64,000 nucleotides of DNA from Agapanthus africanus (lineage: Eukaryota > Streptophyta > Magnoliopsida > Asparagales > Amaryllidaceae), in NCBI GenBank assembly GCA_030015575.1, contig JASDDO010000006.1, positions 377,602,137 to 377,666,136 of the forward strand, written 5' to 3'. How positions within the stretch are numbered: position 1 is the stretch's first letter; the number at the start of each line of letters is the position of its first letter. Positions 1 through 10,110 of this stretch are shown in pieces. The translations under genes and the position numbers were made by a program. The notes beneath the pieces were generated by a model. It was not told where the DNA came from and searched no databases. It was given only the letters and a program-made list of their open reading frames with translations.

Positions 1-1640
1 AGATGTATCCAAGCCTTTTTGTTTCCATTCTCCCATTAGGCAGTTTGCGTTGAGCCCCGGGAACGTTCCAGACTTTGTCATAGAACTTGGCTTTTTGAAC
101 GGTCTGCTTGAAGGATATCCCTTGGTGTTTCAGCAACCTTTTCAAGCCTTCTGTATAATATCTGGGGAGACGGATGGGCTGAAGCCTGTCAAGCGTAGGA
201 TCCGCGCCATGCCAGATTTCTTTCTCCACTCTAGTTTCTTTAGGGCGGTAGAATAGAATTGCTTTTTCGCCTTCTCGCCTGGGAGGGATATAGAACGTCC
301 GCAGCTCTTCTACATTGTAAATATCAAGTGCATCCAGTTCTTTACGGTGTTTAAGCGGCACCATGGCGACTTGTAGACTTTGTTCCTCGTTAGCGGACAT
401 TCGTATTGAAGGCCGAGCAGAGAATATAGCATGGACCTCATCTTCCGAGTCACTACCAAAGATCAACGTAGGAGCAGATGGTCCCGGCTTGTTGTATTGG
501 GGCGGACCCGAATAAACTATCCCCTCTTCCTCTTCGGTATCACTACCGAAGACAGGGATGGTGGCATTAGCTTTGTTCTCCGGCTTATGACACCTTTCCG
601 TGTCTTCGAAATCCAGTAAGAAGTATTTGGCATCTTCATATTTGCGGACCTCATTCACAGAGAACGGGTTCAGTTCTCCCGCCACGGTATACTCGAGACC
701 ATCCTTAGAATACTTCATACACTGATGTTGTGTAGAAGGGATAATGTTGTACTCGTGTAACCACGGTCGGCCGAGCAGAGCGTTGTAGCATGTCTTGGCG
801 TCTATGACGTGGAACTTAATGTCCGTGACGAGTAGCCCAAAGCGTAGCGTCAGTATCACAGACCTAAGAGTTCTTGATGACTGGGAGTCAAACCCGGAGA
901 TAGTGATCTTGTCCCGAGCAAGGTGCTGGACGCTCATGCAGATTTCTTTTAACACCCGCACATTGAGAAGGTTAACGGAGGATCCATTGTCGATCAGGAT
1001 TTTGCCTATTTTTATATCGTGACAGTATCCTGAGATATAAAGGGGGCAATTGTGTTCGCACGCCCCAAGGAGAAGGTCTTCATCACCAAAAGCGACATCG
1101 GCCGTGTGCACTTCCTCCAATTCATCTTTCATCCTTTCCTCGGCCAGGAAAGCTTGGAATTTCTCCGGATCCTGTAGTGCCTTGATTAACAAATCTCTTG
1201 CCTCCTTTGATAACAAAAGGGCGTCAAGAATGCTGAGCTGTGAGGGTAGCTTCCTCAGATGCGCCAAGACATTGTAATCCACCTTATTTCTCTTCGGAGG
1301 GTCCTTGGCACTTAGCTCCTCCACAACTTGGTCATCTAAGACGATATCTTCAGGGACCTTCACTTTTCCCTTATCTTTTTTACTTGAGGGTCCGAGATTC
1401 TTTCGGGGAGCGTGCGATTACGTAGCCGGACATTTTCGCAGACCTTCGTCATTTCTTCTTTTCCCGAGGTGGACTCTTTAAAGAGAGGGGCAAGTTCCAG
1501 CTCCTCATCAGAATCGCTCCCGAATGTAGGCACCTGTGATCCCCCGGCGTTAACCATGCGACAATAACCGGTAGTTCTGTTAAACCCTTCGGTCATATTT
1601 TTCCGCTCCCGACGAGTTTTGCGTTTCTCCCGCTTAAAAT
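1..1640 (-). pseudogene. Element A protease region and linker toward reverse transcriptase (fossil, partial)
   Basis: On the minus strand, about 1010-700 encodes a retropepsin-like domain. A DNGSS active-site-like motif is followed some 90 residues later by NALLGRPWLHEY, the conserved flap-to-C-terminal signature of gypsy aspartic proteases. In the family this domain cuts the Gag-Pol polyprotein in the virus-like particle. Sequence from about 420 to 1 continues as an acidic and basic linker that normally precedes reverse transcriptase. The stretch 1360-1640 is a low-complexity linker between gag and protease. It is a fossil piece with some disruption, and the window edge removes the rest of pol. 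Confidence 0.75.
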
Positions 1641-1665
1641 GTTGTCGATGAGCAACATATCCTTG

Positions 1666-3747
1666 TCACCATCTATCGAAAGCTTTGCACTCTTGAGTGG
1701 GGTATGAAACCTTCTGATGATATAAGCAATAGGAGGGGTGCATTTCCATTTCACCAGTAATGTTTCCTTCGGAGGAAGGTAGCTTCATGCCCATTAATAT
1801 AGCCTTAGCAAACCTTTTCCACATCTTGTATTTGCTTTTGTCGGTAATGGATGTACTTTGCTCCAGCGGGAGCGTCTCAGCTCTTTCATCAGGTCGCTGG
1901 CGCTTGGCCCTTTCAAATATGACCGTCTCGCGCTCCCGATCAGCTTTACTTTTTAAGAGAGCTTCATTGAGGAATGCGTCAATTATTTCATCCGATGGCC
2001 CCAGCATTTTTGGTTCAGGATCTGCCCCCAGCGTTTCAGTACAAGGGGTCTCCTCATCGTCCATGATCGAGTGGGAAATCACATGACAGCTCGCCACGTA
2101 TTCTTCAGATTCATCAGATGAACTTTCTCCCTCATCTTCCTCTTGAAAAATGTGATTGAGGAACTCTTGGAATGTAATGGGAGTCCGTGCCTTCTGGTTG
2201 TATTCCTCCAGCGCGTCAATTTGTTTTTGCAACTCCGTGCGCTTGTCGCCAGGCTTCACGGGCTTCTTTGATTTCTTTTTCTTCTTCTTTGAAGATTTCG
2301 ACGGCTGGTTGTGAATGCTTGGGCCACCTCCATTGATCATTTGAGTCGGACGCGGCTTCAACATTCCTTCAATGATTTGAGGTTCCAACGGGTTCTTCCA
2401 CCTAATCGCTAGGGATATTTGAAGATCGTTTAGCATCCTCTTTGTCTTGGCAGATAATACAACCTTCCAAGGAGCTTCTTCAATGACAGAGCATGTTGCC
2501 CCCGGCGTATTCATCCTCTTAGAGGTATGGGGCTGTGGGGGATTCACCTTCCATTTGTCAAATAACGCGAACTTGCCCTGTTGGTACTGGTCTTCAAGCC
2601 AATTTTTGAAGACGTAGCAATCTTCGATCGGATGACCCAGTTCTCGATGATAAGGACAGTAGTTGGGCTCATTGACATCATTTGGTTGCAATGGACATTT
2701 TGGATCCGGCAAATTTATGAGTCGGTTGCGCAACGCCAGCTCGAATAACCTTCTCGTTTTATCCCGGGAAAATGAGTAAGCACGTCCTAGCCTCTCCTCA
2801 AGGGCTACGTACGGGCGCATATTATTTTGACGAACAACCGGTTTCGAGTTGCTCGGTTGTTGTTGAGCATTAGCGACAACGATCGCTTTTCCCTTCCCCT
2901 TGTCATTTCGGGATTCCGGCTTTGGAAGAGGGGGTTTATGGCCCATCTGATCCATTTGCGCTAACTTGTCTATCAAGGCCTGGAAGGTAGTCGGCTTGAA
3001 AAACATCATAAATTGTGAGATGGTTGCTTGCGGATCAAGGGTTCCCACAAACATACCCACTGCGGGAGCTTCTTCAATGTGCTGCTCGCACTTTGACCAT
3101 AGGTTTCGCCACCGTATAGCATATTGGACCCATGTCTCGCCTGGCTTTACCCTAGCGTTAATCAGTGCCGTCATCGGGGTACGTTCACTGGCGCTGGCAA
3201 AACGCTGAGTAAACAACAGCTCCATCTCCGCGAAGGTTTTGACAGAGTCGTTCGGGGGCTCAGAGTACCACTCGAATGCTATATCTGATAAGCTTCCAAC
3301 AAACTGGCGAAGCAACAGCTTGTCATCACCGCCGGTGTTACCGCAGAGTGCCCTGAACTGGGCAACATGCTGGTGAGGATTGCCCATCCCCTTGTAGACA
3401 TGGAACTTGGGAATTGTGTAGCCCGGCGGGTACTTTATCTGGTCGTACCAACTCGGATACGGCCGTCCTGTTTTTACGACCTGGCCGGCTGCTTCAGTCG
3501 CATGATGAACCCGTATTTGTTGGGCTATGTACTCGTCCAAATCATCTTTGGAAATTGTATTCTCCTTAGCTGTTGATAGAGCTGGTGGAGGATTCGACGT
3601 CTCTCCCCTATCGTCTTTAAGGACGATCGGGGGATCTTCGGCCAGAGGATCTTGCTGGATCATCTTCCCTACCATGTCTTGGAACAGGAGGCCCATACGC
3701 TTTATGTTGACTGCTTGTTCAGCAGCCTCTTTATCCTTCTTCTCCAA
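1666..3747 (-). CDS. gag: Element A Gag main domain (Tat-type gypsy)
   Basis: This 693-residue open frame is the largest in the window. Residues about 95-270 match the plant retrotransposon Gag domain: a GYTIPKF start, a GMGNPHQH segment, LLLRQF and a WRNLW helix. This domain would build the particle shell. A C-x2-H-x4-H-x4-C finger lies at about 364-377 (CPYHRELGHPIEDC), the usual nucleic-acid-binding knuckle of Tat Gags. A lysine-rich tract sits near 485-500, an acidic serine-rich stretch follows, and a second finger-like segment ends the frame. Two further open frames lie directly upstream (3751-4188 and 4216-5025) and resemble the N-terminal Gag frames of elements C and D. Start choice is uncertain because translation may enter from those frames. 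Confidence 0.85.
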   Translation of the reverse strand: MEKKDKEAAEQAVNIKRMGLLFQDMVGKMIQQDPLAEDPPIVLKDDRGETSNPPPALSTAKENTISKDDLDEYIAQQIRVHHATEAAGQVVKTGRPYPSWYDQIKYPPGYTIPKFHVYKGMGNPHQHVAQFRALCGNTGGDDKLLLRQFVGSLSDIAFEWYSEPPNDSVKTFAEMELLFTQRFASASERTPMTALINARVKPGETWVQYAIRWRNLWSKCEQHIEEAPAVGMFVGTLDPQATISQFMMFFKPTTFQALIDKLAQMDQMGHKPPLPKPESRNDKGKGKAIVVANAQQQPSNSKPVVRQNNMRPYVALEERLGRAYSFSRDKTRRLFELALRNRLINLPDPKCPLQPNDVNEPNYCPYHRELGHPIEDCYVFKNWLEDQYQQGKFALFDKWKVNPPQPHTSKRMNTPGATCSVIEEAPWKVVLSAKTKRMLNDLQISLAIRWKNPLEPQIIEGMLKPRPTQMINGGGPSIHNQPSKSSKKKKKKSKKPVKPGDKRTELQKQIDALEEYNQKARTPITFQEFLNHIFQEEDEGESSSDESEEYVASCHVISHSIMDDEETPCTETLGADPEPKMLGPSDEIIDAFLNEALLKSKADRERETVIFERAKRQRPDERAETLPLEQSTSITDKSKYKMWKRFAKAILMGMKLPSSEGNITGEMEMHPSYCLYHQKVSYPTQECKAFDRW

Positions 3748-3750
3748 TAT

Positions 3751-4188
3751 TCATCGAAGGAATTCGGCGTCAGTTTCTTGCTCCTGGCGTTCATCTGAAG
3801 ACGTTTCAGGGCTTTCTTTTGGCCCAGTAAGTGCGGCCATCGCGTTCATCATCTCTTGGAATTTCTGCTGCTGCTCCTGTGCTTTGGTCACCGATCGCGT
3901 GAGCGGTCTATGACCTGTTGATATGCGGCTGTCCTCTTTACTGGATGCCATATAGACGGTATGAACTACCATGCCCCCAGACTTAGGGCGTTTGGGTTCA
4001 CCACCTTTGATATTCGCCGTAGGTGTAGGGACTTTTTCTGGCCTTCTTCTCTTATGGGCCGTAGAAGTTGAGGGGGCCGTTGTTTTGGGCACCCATACGG
4101 TCGTCGCTTTTCGTTGTTTGACCGGGGGATTTTTCTCTTGTCGACCTTTCGACTTCTTGTGTTGGCGAGAGAAATTAGGATCGATCAC
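3751..4188 (-). CDS. gag: Element A Gag N-terminal segment 2
   Basis: This is a 145-residue open frame between the two other gag frames of element A. It is rich in lysine, arginine, proline and threonine and carries the pattern GMVVHTVYMASS. Elements C (AVHTVYMVG) and D (VVRTIYMVG) carry the equivalent segment in the same order, which supports calling it a Gag part rather than a chance frame. It ends in a glutamine/methionine-rich helix. Function is unknown; its basic composition suggests nucleic-acid contact (inference). Confidence 0.65.
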   Translation of the reverse strand: MIDPNFSRQHKKSKGRQEKNPPVKQRKATTVWVPKTTAPSTSTAHKRRRPEKVPTPTANIKGGEPKRPKSGGMVVHTVYMASSKEDSRISTGHRPLTRSVTKAQEQQQKFQEMMNAMAALTGPKESPETSSDERQEQETDAEFLR

Positions 4189-4215
4189 GGATTCCCGGAC
4201 TCGTCGCCATGTCTT

Positions 4216-5025
4216 TTAAATCCTGGAGGACAGCGATTGAGGAGGCTGCTCCGGCTTTTCTGCTTCCACAGCGGTCTCTACCGGTGTAGGAGATCTCTTG
4301 AGCACCGCAGTTGGCGAGTTCCTGCGTACCCTATTCAGTAGCTCAAAGGTGTTCCCAGTTGGAACAGCAGCATTAACTTCCACCGTTGGAGCTGGTGGAG
4401 TTATCCCGGAAGGGGAATTGCCCCGAGTCTTCCTTATTCGGCGCCAGTGGCGTCGTCGGGCGCGACGAGTCGTCGGTATTGGTTCAGAGACAGAAACAGC
4501 CTCTTCTTGCCCCCTGTTCAGGTATGGGGCTGTTGCCGGCGTCAACCTATTGAAGACTGATGTCTTTTGAGCAGCAGGAGCAGGAGTGGGAGTTGGGACG
4601 GTCAGTCTTGTAAAGACCGATCTCTTAGCAGGAGAAGCCGCCTTGACGACTTCAGGAGCAGGTTTGGCTACTCCTTTTGAGATAACCTTTTCTGGGACTG
4701 CAAGCTTCATTGCGGGTCCGCGAGAGTTTTGGCCCAATCTGGAGAAGACCGAGGCACTGGTGTTGGACGACCCGTTGAGAGGGGCCACAGTAACTGAAAG
4801 TCGATCGAAGACCGACTTCTTAGGAGCTTCTTGTACGGGCACGGGGGTGCTAAAGCTTGTTGGCGGAAGCATAGTTCCGAAAAACAACCCCGTGATGGCT
4901 TGAGTAATCTGCTCCACGGGCATGGTGAACAAAGAGGCCGCTTGGGGCCCGTAGGTTATGCCCCCAGTTGAGGCCGGACGCGAGTTGCAGCTGCAGTTGG
5001 AGCATTTCGAACAGGTAGAGGCCAT
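4216..5025 (-). CDS. gag: Element A Gag N-terminal segment 1 with repeated SVFxRL motif
   Basis: This 269-residue frame starts with a short cysteine cluster (CSKCSNCSC) about 150 bp downstream of the LTR end. It contains a short linear motif four times: KKSVFDRL, ASVFSRL, KRSVFTRL and KTSVFNRL, with a weaker copy near the end. The spacers are proline, alanine and threonine rich, so the chain is probably disordered. Elements C and D keep one or two copies (KRKSVFERL, RSGVFSKL) in their matching frames. The recurrence suggests a docking motif for a partner or for Gag itself (inference). It is the first frame after the primer site, so it is likely where translation begins. Confidence 0.65.
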   Translation of the reverse strand: MASTCSKCSNCSCNSRPASTGGITYGPQAASLFTMPVEQITQAITGLFFGTMLPPTSFSTPVPVQEAPKKSVFDRLSVTVAPLNGSSNTSASVFSRLGQNSRGPAMKLAVPEKVISKGVAKPAPEVVKAASPAKRSVFTRLTVPTPTPAPAAQKTSVFNRLTPATAPYLNRGQEEAVSVSEPIPTTRRARRRHWRRIRKTRGNSPSGITPPAPTVEVNAAVPTGNTFELLNRVRRNSPTAVLKRSPTPVETAVEAEKPEQPPQSLSSRI

Positions 5026-5175
5026 CGATGCTTGATTTCAGCACCAGGCAAAAGACCAAATCTTAGTAACTTAAAATCCGGAGGCAACCATTAACAAACC
5101 GCGATTCGTTCATGAAGACGACACACGAAGTGTGGAGTGGAAAGAGGAAAAGGTCTCACCGGGCGTGCCAGAATC
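5026..5175 (-). promoter_or_regulatory. Element A leader and primer-binding site
   Basis: On the minus strand the LTR ends at 5176. A 5-nt spacer GATTC (5175-5171) follows, then TGGCACGCCCGGTGAGAC (5170-5153), which begins with the TGG expected opposite a tRNA CCA end. Elements C and D have the same spacer and nearly the same site, which supports the call. I could not match the 18 nt to a named plant tRNA from memory. The rest of the leader up to the ATG at 5025 shows nothing else. Confidence 0.75.
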
Positions 5176-5559
5176 TGTTCCCCTCCGAACGGCGGCCGAG
5201 ACGCGAGGATGTCTCTCCTGGGATTCGGGGCAGATGCTATATGGTTTTATCCGTCCACCTCTCCGAAGATGCCAAGTTGATTTATGGCACCGTGTATCGG
5301 AGGTTTAGACGGATGCGGCCGATATAGCAGACTTTGTCAGATTCCCCCTCGCTTGAGGGTTTTTTTTTATTGTGGGGACGCTCTTCCCTGCAGGCGCAAG
5401 CCCCTGCAGTTAATTACGCTACCGCATTGCGGTAACAACTTTCTCCTTCTCCAGAATTTCACTTCGTGTCGTGTGTGTTTGTTTTGTTTGTGATTGCCCG
5501 TGGATTGTATACGGAGACTAAGTGATGCCGTCGCCCGTAGGACGTGGATTAGTCCAAAT

Positions 5560-5990
5560 CCGTATTTACTTAGATTTGGATTTGGTGTTTTAGTTTAAGG
5601 ATACGTTAGCCGTATTTGAGGCTAAGATCAACTTAAACGTTTGTTAAGGATACGTTAGTCTGATTTGAGACTAAGATTAACTTAACGGGATCGTTTAGAT
5701 CCGACAAAAGAACATTTAGGAGCTCTATTGTTTAGTTTAATGACGTTACGGTCAATAAGTAGTTTAAGGACGTTGCGGTCCATATTCCAGTTTAGGGACA
5801 TGGTGGTCCATATTTAGTTTAAAAACGCATAAGTCCGCGGGTTTAAGGATCCCACAATCCGTATTTTAGTTTAAGGACGCTTAAGTCCGTGGGTTTAAGG
5901 ATCCCACAATCCGTATCTTGGTTTAAGGACGCTTAAGTCCATGAGTTTAAGGACCCCACAGTCCGTATTGATGAGTGGTTGTCGGGACCC
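5560..5990. repeat. 4-bp stem, 6-nt loop repeat units in element A U5
   Basis: Units such as GGACGTTGCGGTCC, GGACATGGTGGTCC, GGACGCTTAAGTCC and GGATCCCACAATCC (5847-5860) are joined by TTTAGTTTAA-like linkers. The stem changes from GGAC/GTCC to GGAT/ATCC with pairing kept. The same units fill the LTR 3' parts of B1 and B2. Confidence 0.85.
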
Positions 5991-6177
5991 GTCACCTCTC
6001 TAACGTCGTTGAAGGATTACAACGATAAGAGTCAGAGGAGTTCGGAGATGTACCTTCGAACCGGATGTAAATTGATTTTTAAGAGAGCAGCTGTGCTCAG
6101 TCAATTTAATTTGAGGACTTACGGCGATGATTGAGCTAAGTCCAGTTGAAAAATGTTCAACGCTTTTATTTGTTTTT

Positions 6178-6960
6178 GGCCTAATAGGCCTGTGCTAGGG
6201 CTTTGCCCCTGTTTAAGTAATGCATTGCATTACTTTTGGTCTCTGTTGGACCTTTATTTGGGCTCTGCCCCTTTTAAAATAATGCATTGCATTTTGTTTG
6301 GGCTCTGCCCATTTATAAATGATGCAGAGCATCAATTTTATTTGGGCTCTGCCCTTTTTATTGTATTGCAATTTAATTTGGCCTAGTAGGCCTTTCTGAT
6401 TTGGGCCTGGCCCTTTAGTAAATAATGCATTGCATTTGTCAGGCGCTTTGCGCCAATCACTGAGCGCAAGTACTTATGGTGATGACACGTGTCACGTAAG
6501 CGCAGTGCGCTGCGCTAGTGCGCTACGCTTGCGCTGCTGACACGTGGCGCGCTCTGGTGAATTGCGCCAATTTCAGAGAGCAAAGCTCTATCTTAGTGCG
6601 CATAGCGCAAGTGGTTCAGATGCTGACACGTGGCGCTCTCTGGTGGTTTGCGCCAACCCAAGAGCGCAACAGTACAGTTTTGCAAGTGCAATGCACTATT
6701 AACTTGAGAATCTTTTAGATTCCAGAACCAATGGTTCACAAAAAAGTGCAAAGCACTGTTTATTTTCTTGATCTAATTTAGATCAAAGAAAACAAGTATT
6801 TCTTGTTTTTTTATTGATCTCAGAGAACCAATGGTTCATAAGTGCAAAGCACTATTTTTATTTTTTTTTATTGAAGATCATTGATCTTGTTCTTAGATCA
6901 ATGATCTATTAGAAGAAATTCTTCTATCTTAAAGGTTTTTACCTTTTTCTTCTTGAAATT
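6178..6960. repeat. Chain of short perfect palindromes (micro-hairpins) in element A LTR
   Basis: Consecutive inverted repeats follow one another with almost no spacer. Examples: GGCCTAATAGGCC 6178-6190, GGGCTTTGCCC 6198-6208, AGTAATGCATTGCATTACT 6216-6234, GGGCTCTGCCC 6260-6270 (repeated at 6300 and 6344), GATGCAGAGCATC 6321-6333, GGCCTAGTAGGCC 6380-6392, GGGCCTGGCCC 6403-6413. Further on come GAACCAATGGTTC, AAGTGCAAAGCACT and AGAAGAAATTCTTCT. Stems differ from unit to unit but stay complementary. Confidence 0.9.
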
Positions 6961-7034
6961 TCTTCAGAGTTCTCTCTGTTTGAAGTTCTTGATCTCTCAC
7001 AAATGTTGATGCCTTTGATTTGGGGTCTAGGGGC

Positions 7035-7043
7035 CTTTATATA
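7035..7043 (-). promoter_or_regulatory. TATA box of element A LTR
   Basis: The minus strand reads CTATATAAA in a CACTATATAAAGGCCC context. B1 (12971) has a related TATATAAAGG and B2 (22100) CTATAAATAG at the equivalent place, which supports it as the LTR core promoter. Confidence 0.7.
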
Positions 7044-7561
7044 GTGCTCATAAATTTGTTAAATTTGTTAAAGAGATCCTTCTCTGAGTGATTTGGGGAA
7101 TTTTCCCCACCGTTGGATCTTTGATCCAAGGGCTCCTGTTTTACAGAAGAAAATCTTCTTGTTTTAACAAGAACAGAAAGATTTCTTTAAAATTTTAATT
7201 CAGTTTGGCGCAAATGCCCCAGCGCGTGACACGTGTCACGTAGCACACAGCGCAGCGCAACTGCGCTGACACGTATCGCGCAGCGCACGGCGCTGCGCAA
7301 CTGCGCTGACACGTGTCGCGCAGCGCACGGCGCTGCGCTTGCGCATCTGCGCTGACACGTGTCGCGCAACTGAAGCGTTGCTTCCTTTAATTTTGTTTTA
7401 AATAGAGTTTTGCTCTGATTGGGCGCGCTGCCTTGGGTGCTGCACTGATGTATCAGTTTTTGACACGTGGCATGTTGCGCGCAGCGCAAAGAATCTGAAG
7501 CGTTGCTTCGAATTTTGAATTTTGAAATTCAAACAGAGCTTTGCTCTGATTGGAGGAAACA

Positions 7562-8764
7562 AGCGCATCTTCAAGATATCAGCTCATGAAACGAGCTCCA
7601 TCTTTTGCCTTCGTTAATGATACTCTATATAAGAGATCGTTTGACAGTTTATGGCTAAGGTGCTTTTGACCAGAAGAAGCAAGTAGGGTCGTCCAAGAAA
7701 CTCACGACGGACTCTGCGGTTCCCATCAAGCCGGGCCAAAGATGAAGCTAAAGATCAAGAGAATGGGATACTGTTGGCCCACGATGATTCAGGATTGCAT
7801 CGAATATGCGAAGCAGTGTCACTCGTGCCAAATTCACGGGGACTTCATTCACCAACATCCAAATCCGCTACACCTAACGGTAGCCAGCTGGCTGTTCGAA
7901 ATGTGGGGAACCGATATAATTGGCCCCATCGAACTAGCATCATCCAAGGGGCATCGGTTCAAATTAGCAACAACCGATTACTTCTCTAAGTGGGCAAAGG
8001 CAGTACCGCTAAAGGAAGTGAAGACAGAGAACATCCTCCATTTCTTCAGGACACGCGTCATCTACCGGTTCGGCACTCTGCGACGGATCATCTCGGATAA
8101 TGGGCCGGCCTACAGAAGCCGTAAGGTTAGCCGCTTCACACAGCAGCATAATATAGATTGAAGATACTCTTCGGTCTATAATCCCCGAGCAAATGGTCTA
8201 GCTGAGGCTTTCAACAAGACCTTGACGAAGATCATAAAGAAAACGGTGTCCAGAAATAAAAAGGACTGGCATGAGAGACTGCATGAAGCTCTCTGGGCGT
8301 ATCGAACCACGTTCAAAACGGCCATGAATACAACGCCATTCGCGTTGGTATTCGACACGGAAGCAGTACTTCCCTTCGAGATAGAGCTACCCTCTCTACG
8401 AGTGGCAGTTCGATATGAGCTGATGGATGAAGAAAATGCCCATCTTCGGCTTGAGGAGCTCGATGCCCTCGATGAAACTCGTATCATGGCGCAACAAAAC
8501 CTGGAAGCCTACAAAGCAAGGATGACGCACTCATACGAAAGACTAACCAGACCGAGAACATTCTGCCAAGGTGAACTCATGTTAGTCGTAAAAAGACCTA
8601 TGATACCCAACCGTGCAAAATGGGGGAAATTCGATCCGAACTACGAGGGTCCGTACATCATAGAAAAGGTCTACCAAGGTGGGGCCTACTTGCTCATGGA
8701 TATGCATGGTGAAAGACCCTTCCGGCTAATAAACGGCCGGTTCCTTAAGAAATACTACGCTTGA
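7562..8764 (+). pseudogene. int: B1 integrase (fossil)
   Basis: Two open stretches (7742-8161 and 8222-8764) cover most of a Ty3/gypsy integrase. The N-terminal zinc-binding region ends in CHSCQIHGD. The catalytic core shows MWGTDIIGP and SDNGPAY. The C-terminal part has FCQGELMLVVKR and ends GRFLKKYYA, the usual chromatin- or DNA-binding tail of Tat integrases. In the family this enzyme inserts the cDNA. Sequence upstream of 7742 belongs to the linker between RNase H and integrase. It is broken, with few interruptions. Confidence 0.85.
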
Positions 8765-9189
8765 CAAGTCACAACTCGGGTTAATGATAGACGACGACGC
8801 TCGTGTCCGCTCGCTGTCTTCCTGAGTCAAGACTCTATAAGTAGTATCTGGCGAAACTTCGCCTCGAAGCTGGCTCTGGACCGAGATGTCCCTAAACTAA
8901 CAACAGACCGAGATGTCCATAAACTAACAATGGACCGTAATGCCCTTAAACTAAATACGTCGCCTCAAACACGGCGATAGTGGAATTCAAGTCCATAAGT
9001 CCCAGCGGCGAGGACTGCAACTCAAGTCCCGCTGGCTGCACAGCTACCCTGGTGGCGAAGTCCCCCATAAGTTCCATCGGCGAATAGAGGGGTACGTTTA
9101 CAAGCGAAATAGGCACGGATGAAAACCCTAAAGGGCGCCGTGAGTAAAAACAGCACGGCTACCAGCGAGCTTGTGAAAACACGAAAGTG
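8765..9189 (+). other. B1 start of 3' region, no gene
   Basis: Just after the integrase there is a short run of GGACCGAGATGTCC-type 4-bp stem-loops (8878-8945). This is a reduced version of the array at 15899-16220 in B2. Beyond it lies a stretch with paired CGGATGAAAACC and CTCCGTGAG-like modules that recurs in B2, C and D. Confidence 0.6.
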
Positions 9190-9640
9190 TGCAATATCGT
9201 AAAATTTTCATTTACGAGATCCTCTCGACTCATAAGGAGAACTCCCCTTGTGAGACCCTCACGGCTCATATGATTCAAAGTCTTAAGTTACAGGGATCCA
9301 AACCTGTCCTTAAGACGTCATACTCCCCAAGTTGCCCTACAGACGGTCCGATATTGGCCCTTGTATACAACCCACGGGCGTAAATAAATGTTTCCCCAAT
9401 CAAGTTCCACCAATCACGAGGAATTTCCTCATATGGTGAACGACACTTGTATGTCCTCTCGACTTATAAGGAGAAAACACTCTTGTAAGATCCTTACGAC
9501 TTATAAGAGAACATACACTTAAGAATCCCCACGATTCCTGAGGAGAAAATACGCCTATGAGATCCTCACGACTCGTAGGGAGAAATACCTTTATGAGACC
9601 CTTATGGCTCGTAAAGTCAAAAAGCCTTAGTCGGCACGAT
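9190..9640 (+). repeat. B1 hairpin ladder with constant loop and variable stems
   Basis: Successive hairpins share a loop like ATCCTCACGA or ATCCTTACGA but have different stems: CTTGTAAG/CTTATAAG (9482-9507), CCTATGAG/CTCGTAGG (9554-9579), CTTTATGAG/CTCGTAAAG (9589-9616). They are separated by GAGAAAATAC-like linkers. A longer two-part hairpin at 9281-9315 pairs TCTTAAG with CTTAAGA and ACAGG with CCTGT. The 16-bp motif GTATACAACCCACGGG is at 9363-9378. Confidence 0.85.
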
Positions 9641-10110
9641 CCTAACCCTGTTTGCTAACCCACCTTTGTTTAAACCGACAAGGGCAAATGATGATTCGCT
9701 CCTGGCAATATTCCATTCGCAGCGATGCTGATGCCAAAATTGGTAGCAAATCTTAAGTTCTATACTCGTAATAAAAATCAGCGAGCAAAAAAATATGCAC
9801 ATAAAAACAGCCGAAATGATGGGGCAACTCGCAATAAAAATTAGGGAGCAAAAAATTGCATATAAGAACAGCCGAAATGTTTGGGCAACTCGCAATAAAA
9901 AGCAGCGAGTTAAAAAAATAGCCGAAATGATTGGGCACCACGATAAAAAGGCGAAATGATTGGGAAATCGCGACTTTCGCGATATAAAAAGCTGAAATGA
10001 TAAAGCGTCGCGAAAAAAATGAATGAAAATGAAACTTTTGCCCTGTAGGTGAGTCCACATCAACCCCTGTATACAATCCATCGGCACAAACGAAAAGGGA
10101 ACCACATTTT
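9640..10110 (+). repeat. B1 degenerate CTCGC...GCGAG repeat module
   Basis: Copies of a unit containing CCGAAATGATTGGGCAACT and CTCGCAATAAAAATCAGCGAG-like inverted repeats run from about 9760 to 10010, with ATCGCGACTTTCGCGAT at 9967-9983. The same module is found in C (28410-28560) and D (58010-58160). GTATACAATCCATCGG lies at 10069-10084. No gene. Confidence 0.7.

Larger units (their letters stand above)
1..7561 (-). mobile_element. Element A: Ty3/gypsy Tat-like LTR retrotransposon, left part outside window
   Basis: Read on the minus strand the order is LTR (7561-5176), primer-binding site, gag ORFs (5025-1666), then an aspartic protease region running to the window edge. Reverse transcriptase and integrase would lie to the left and are not seen. 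The gag finger (C-x2-H-x4-H-x4-C) and the protease LLGRPW motif are typical of the plant Tat lineage. The LTR outer end at 7561 abuts integrase-region sequence of B1, so A probably inserted into B1. Only one end is visible, so neither its TSD nor its LTR age can be checked. The coding region looks only lightly damaged (a few breaks). Confidence 0.88.
5176..7561 (-). repeat. Element A 5' LTR (2386 bp)
   Basis: In element orientation it starts TGTTTCC at 7561 and ends ...GAACA at 5176. The start aligns with the LTR start of B1 (TGTTTCCCC at 12465) and the end with the LTR end of B2 (24029), so A and B LTRs are related. It holds a TATA box near 7040, CACGTG-containing repeats on both sides of it, a dense chain of short palindromes at 6178-6960, and 4-bp stem-loop units at about 5700-5970. 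The motif GTATACAATCCACGGG occurs in inverse at 5497-5512. No gene lies here; small open frames within it are chance. Confidence 0.8.

Noticed and set aside
7187-7489. 100-residue cysteine/arginine-rich minus-strand frame in the A LTR
   Set aside because: It lies in GACACGTGTC-type repeats of the LTR; composition follows the repeat.
9190-9640. CRISPR-like look of the ladder (repeated palindromic units with variable parts)
   Set aside because: Plant retrotransposon context, no cas genes, and the variable parts pair with each other instead of being unique spacers.
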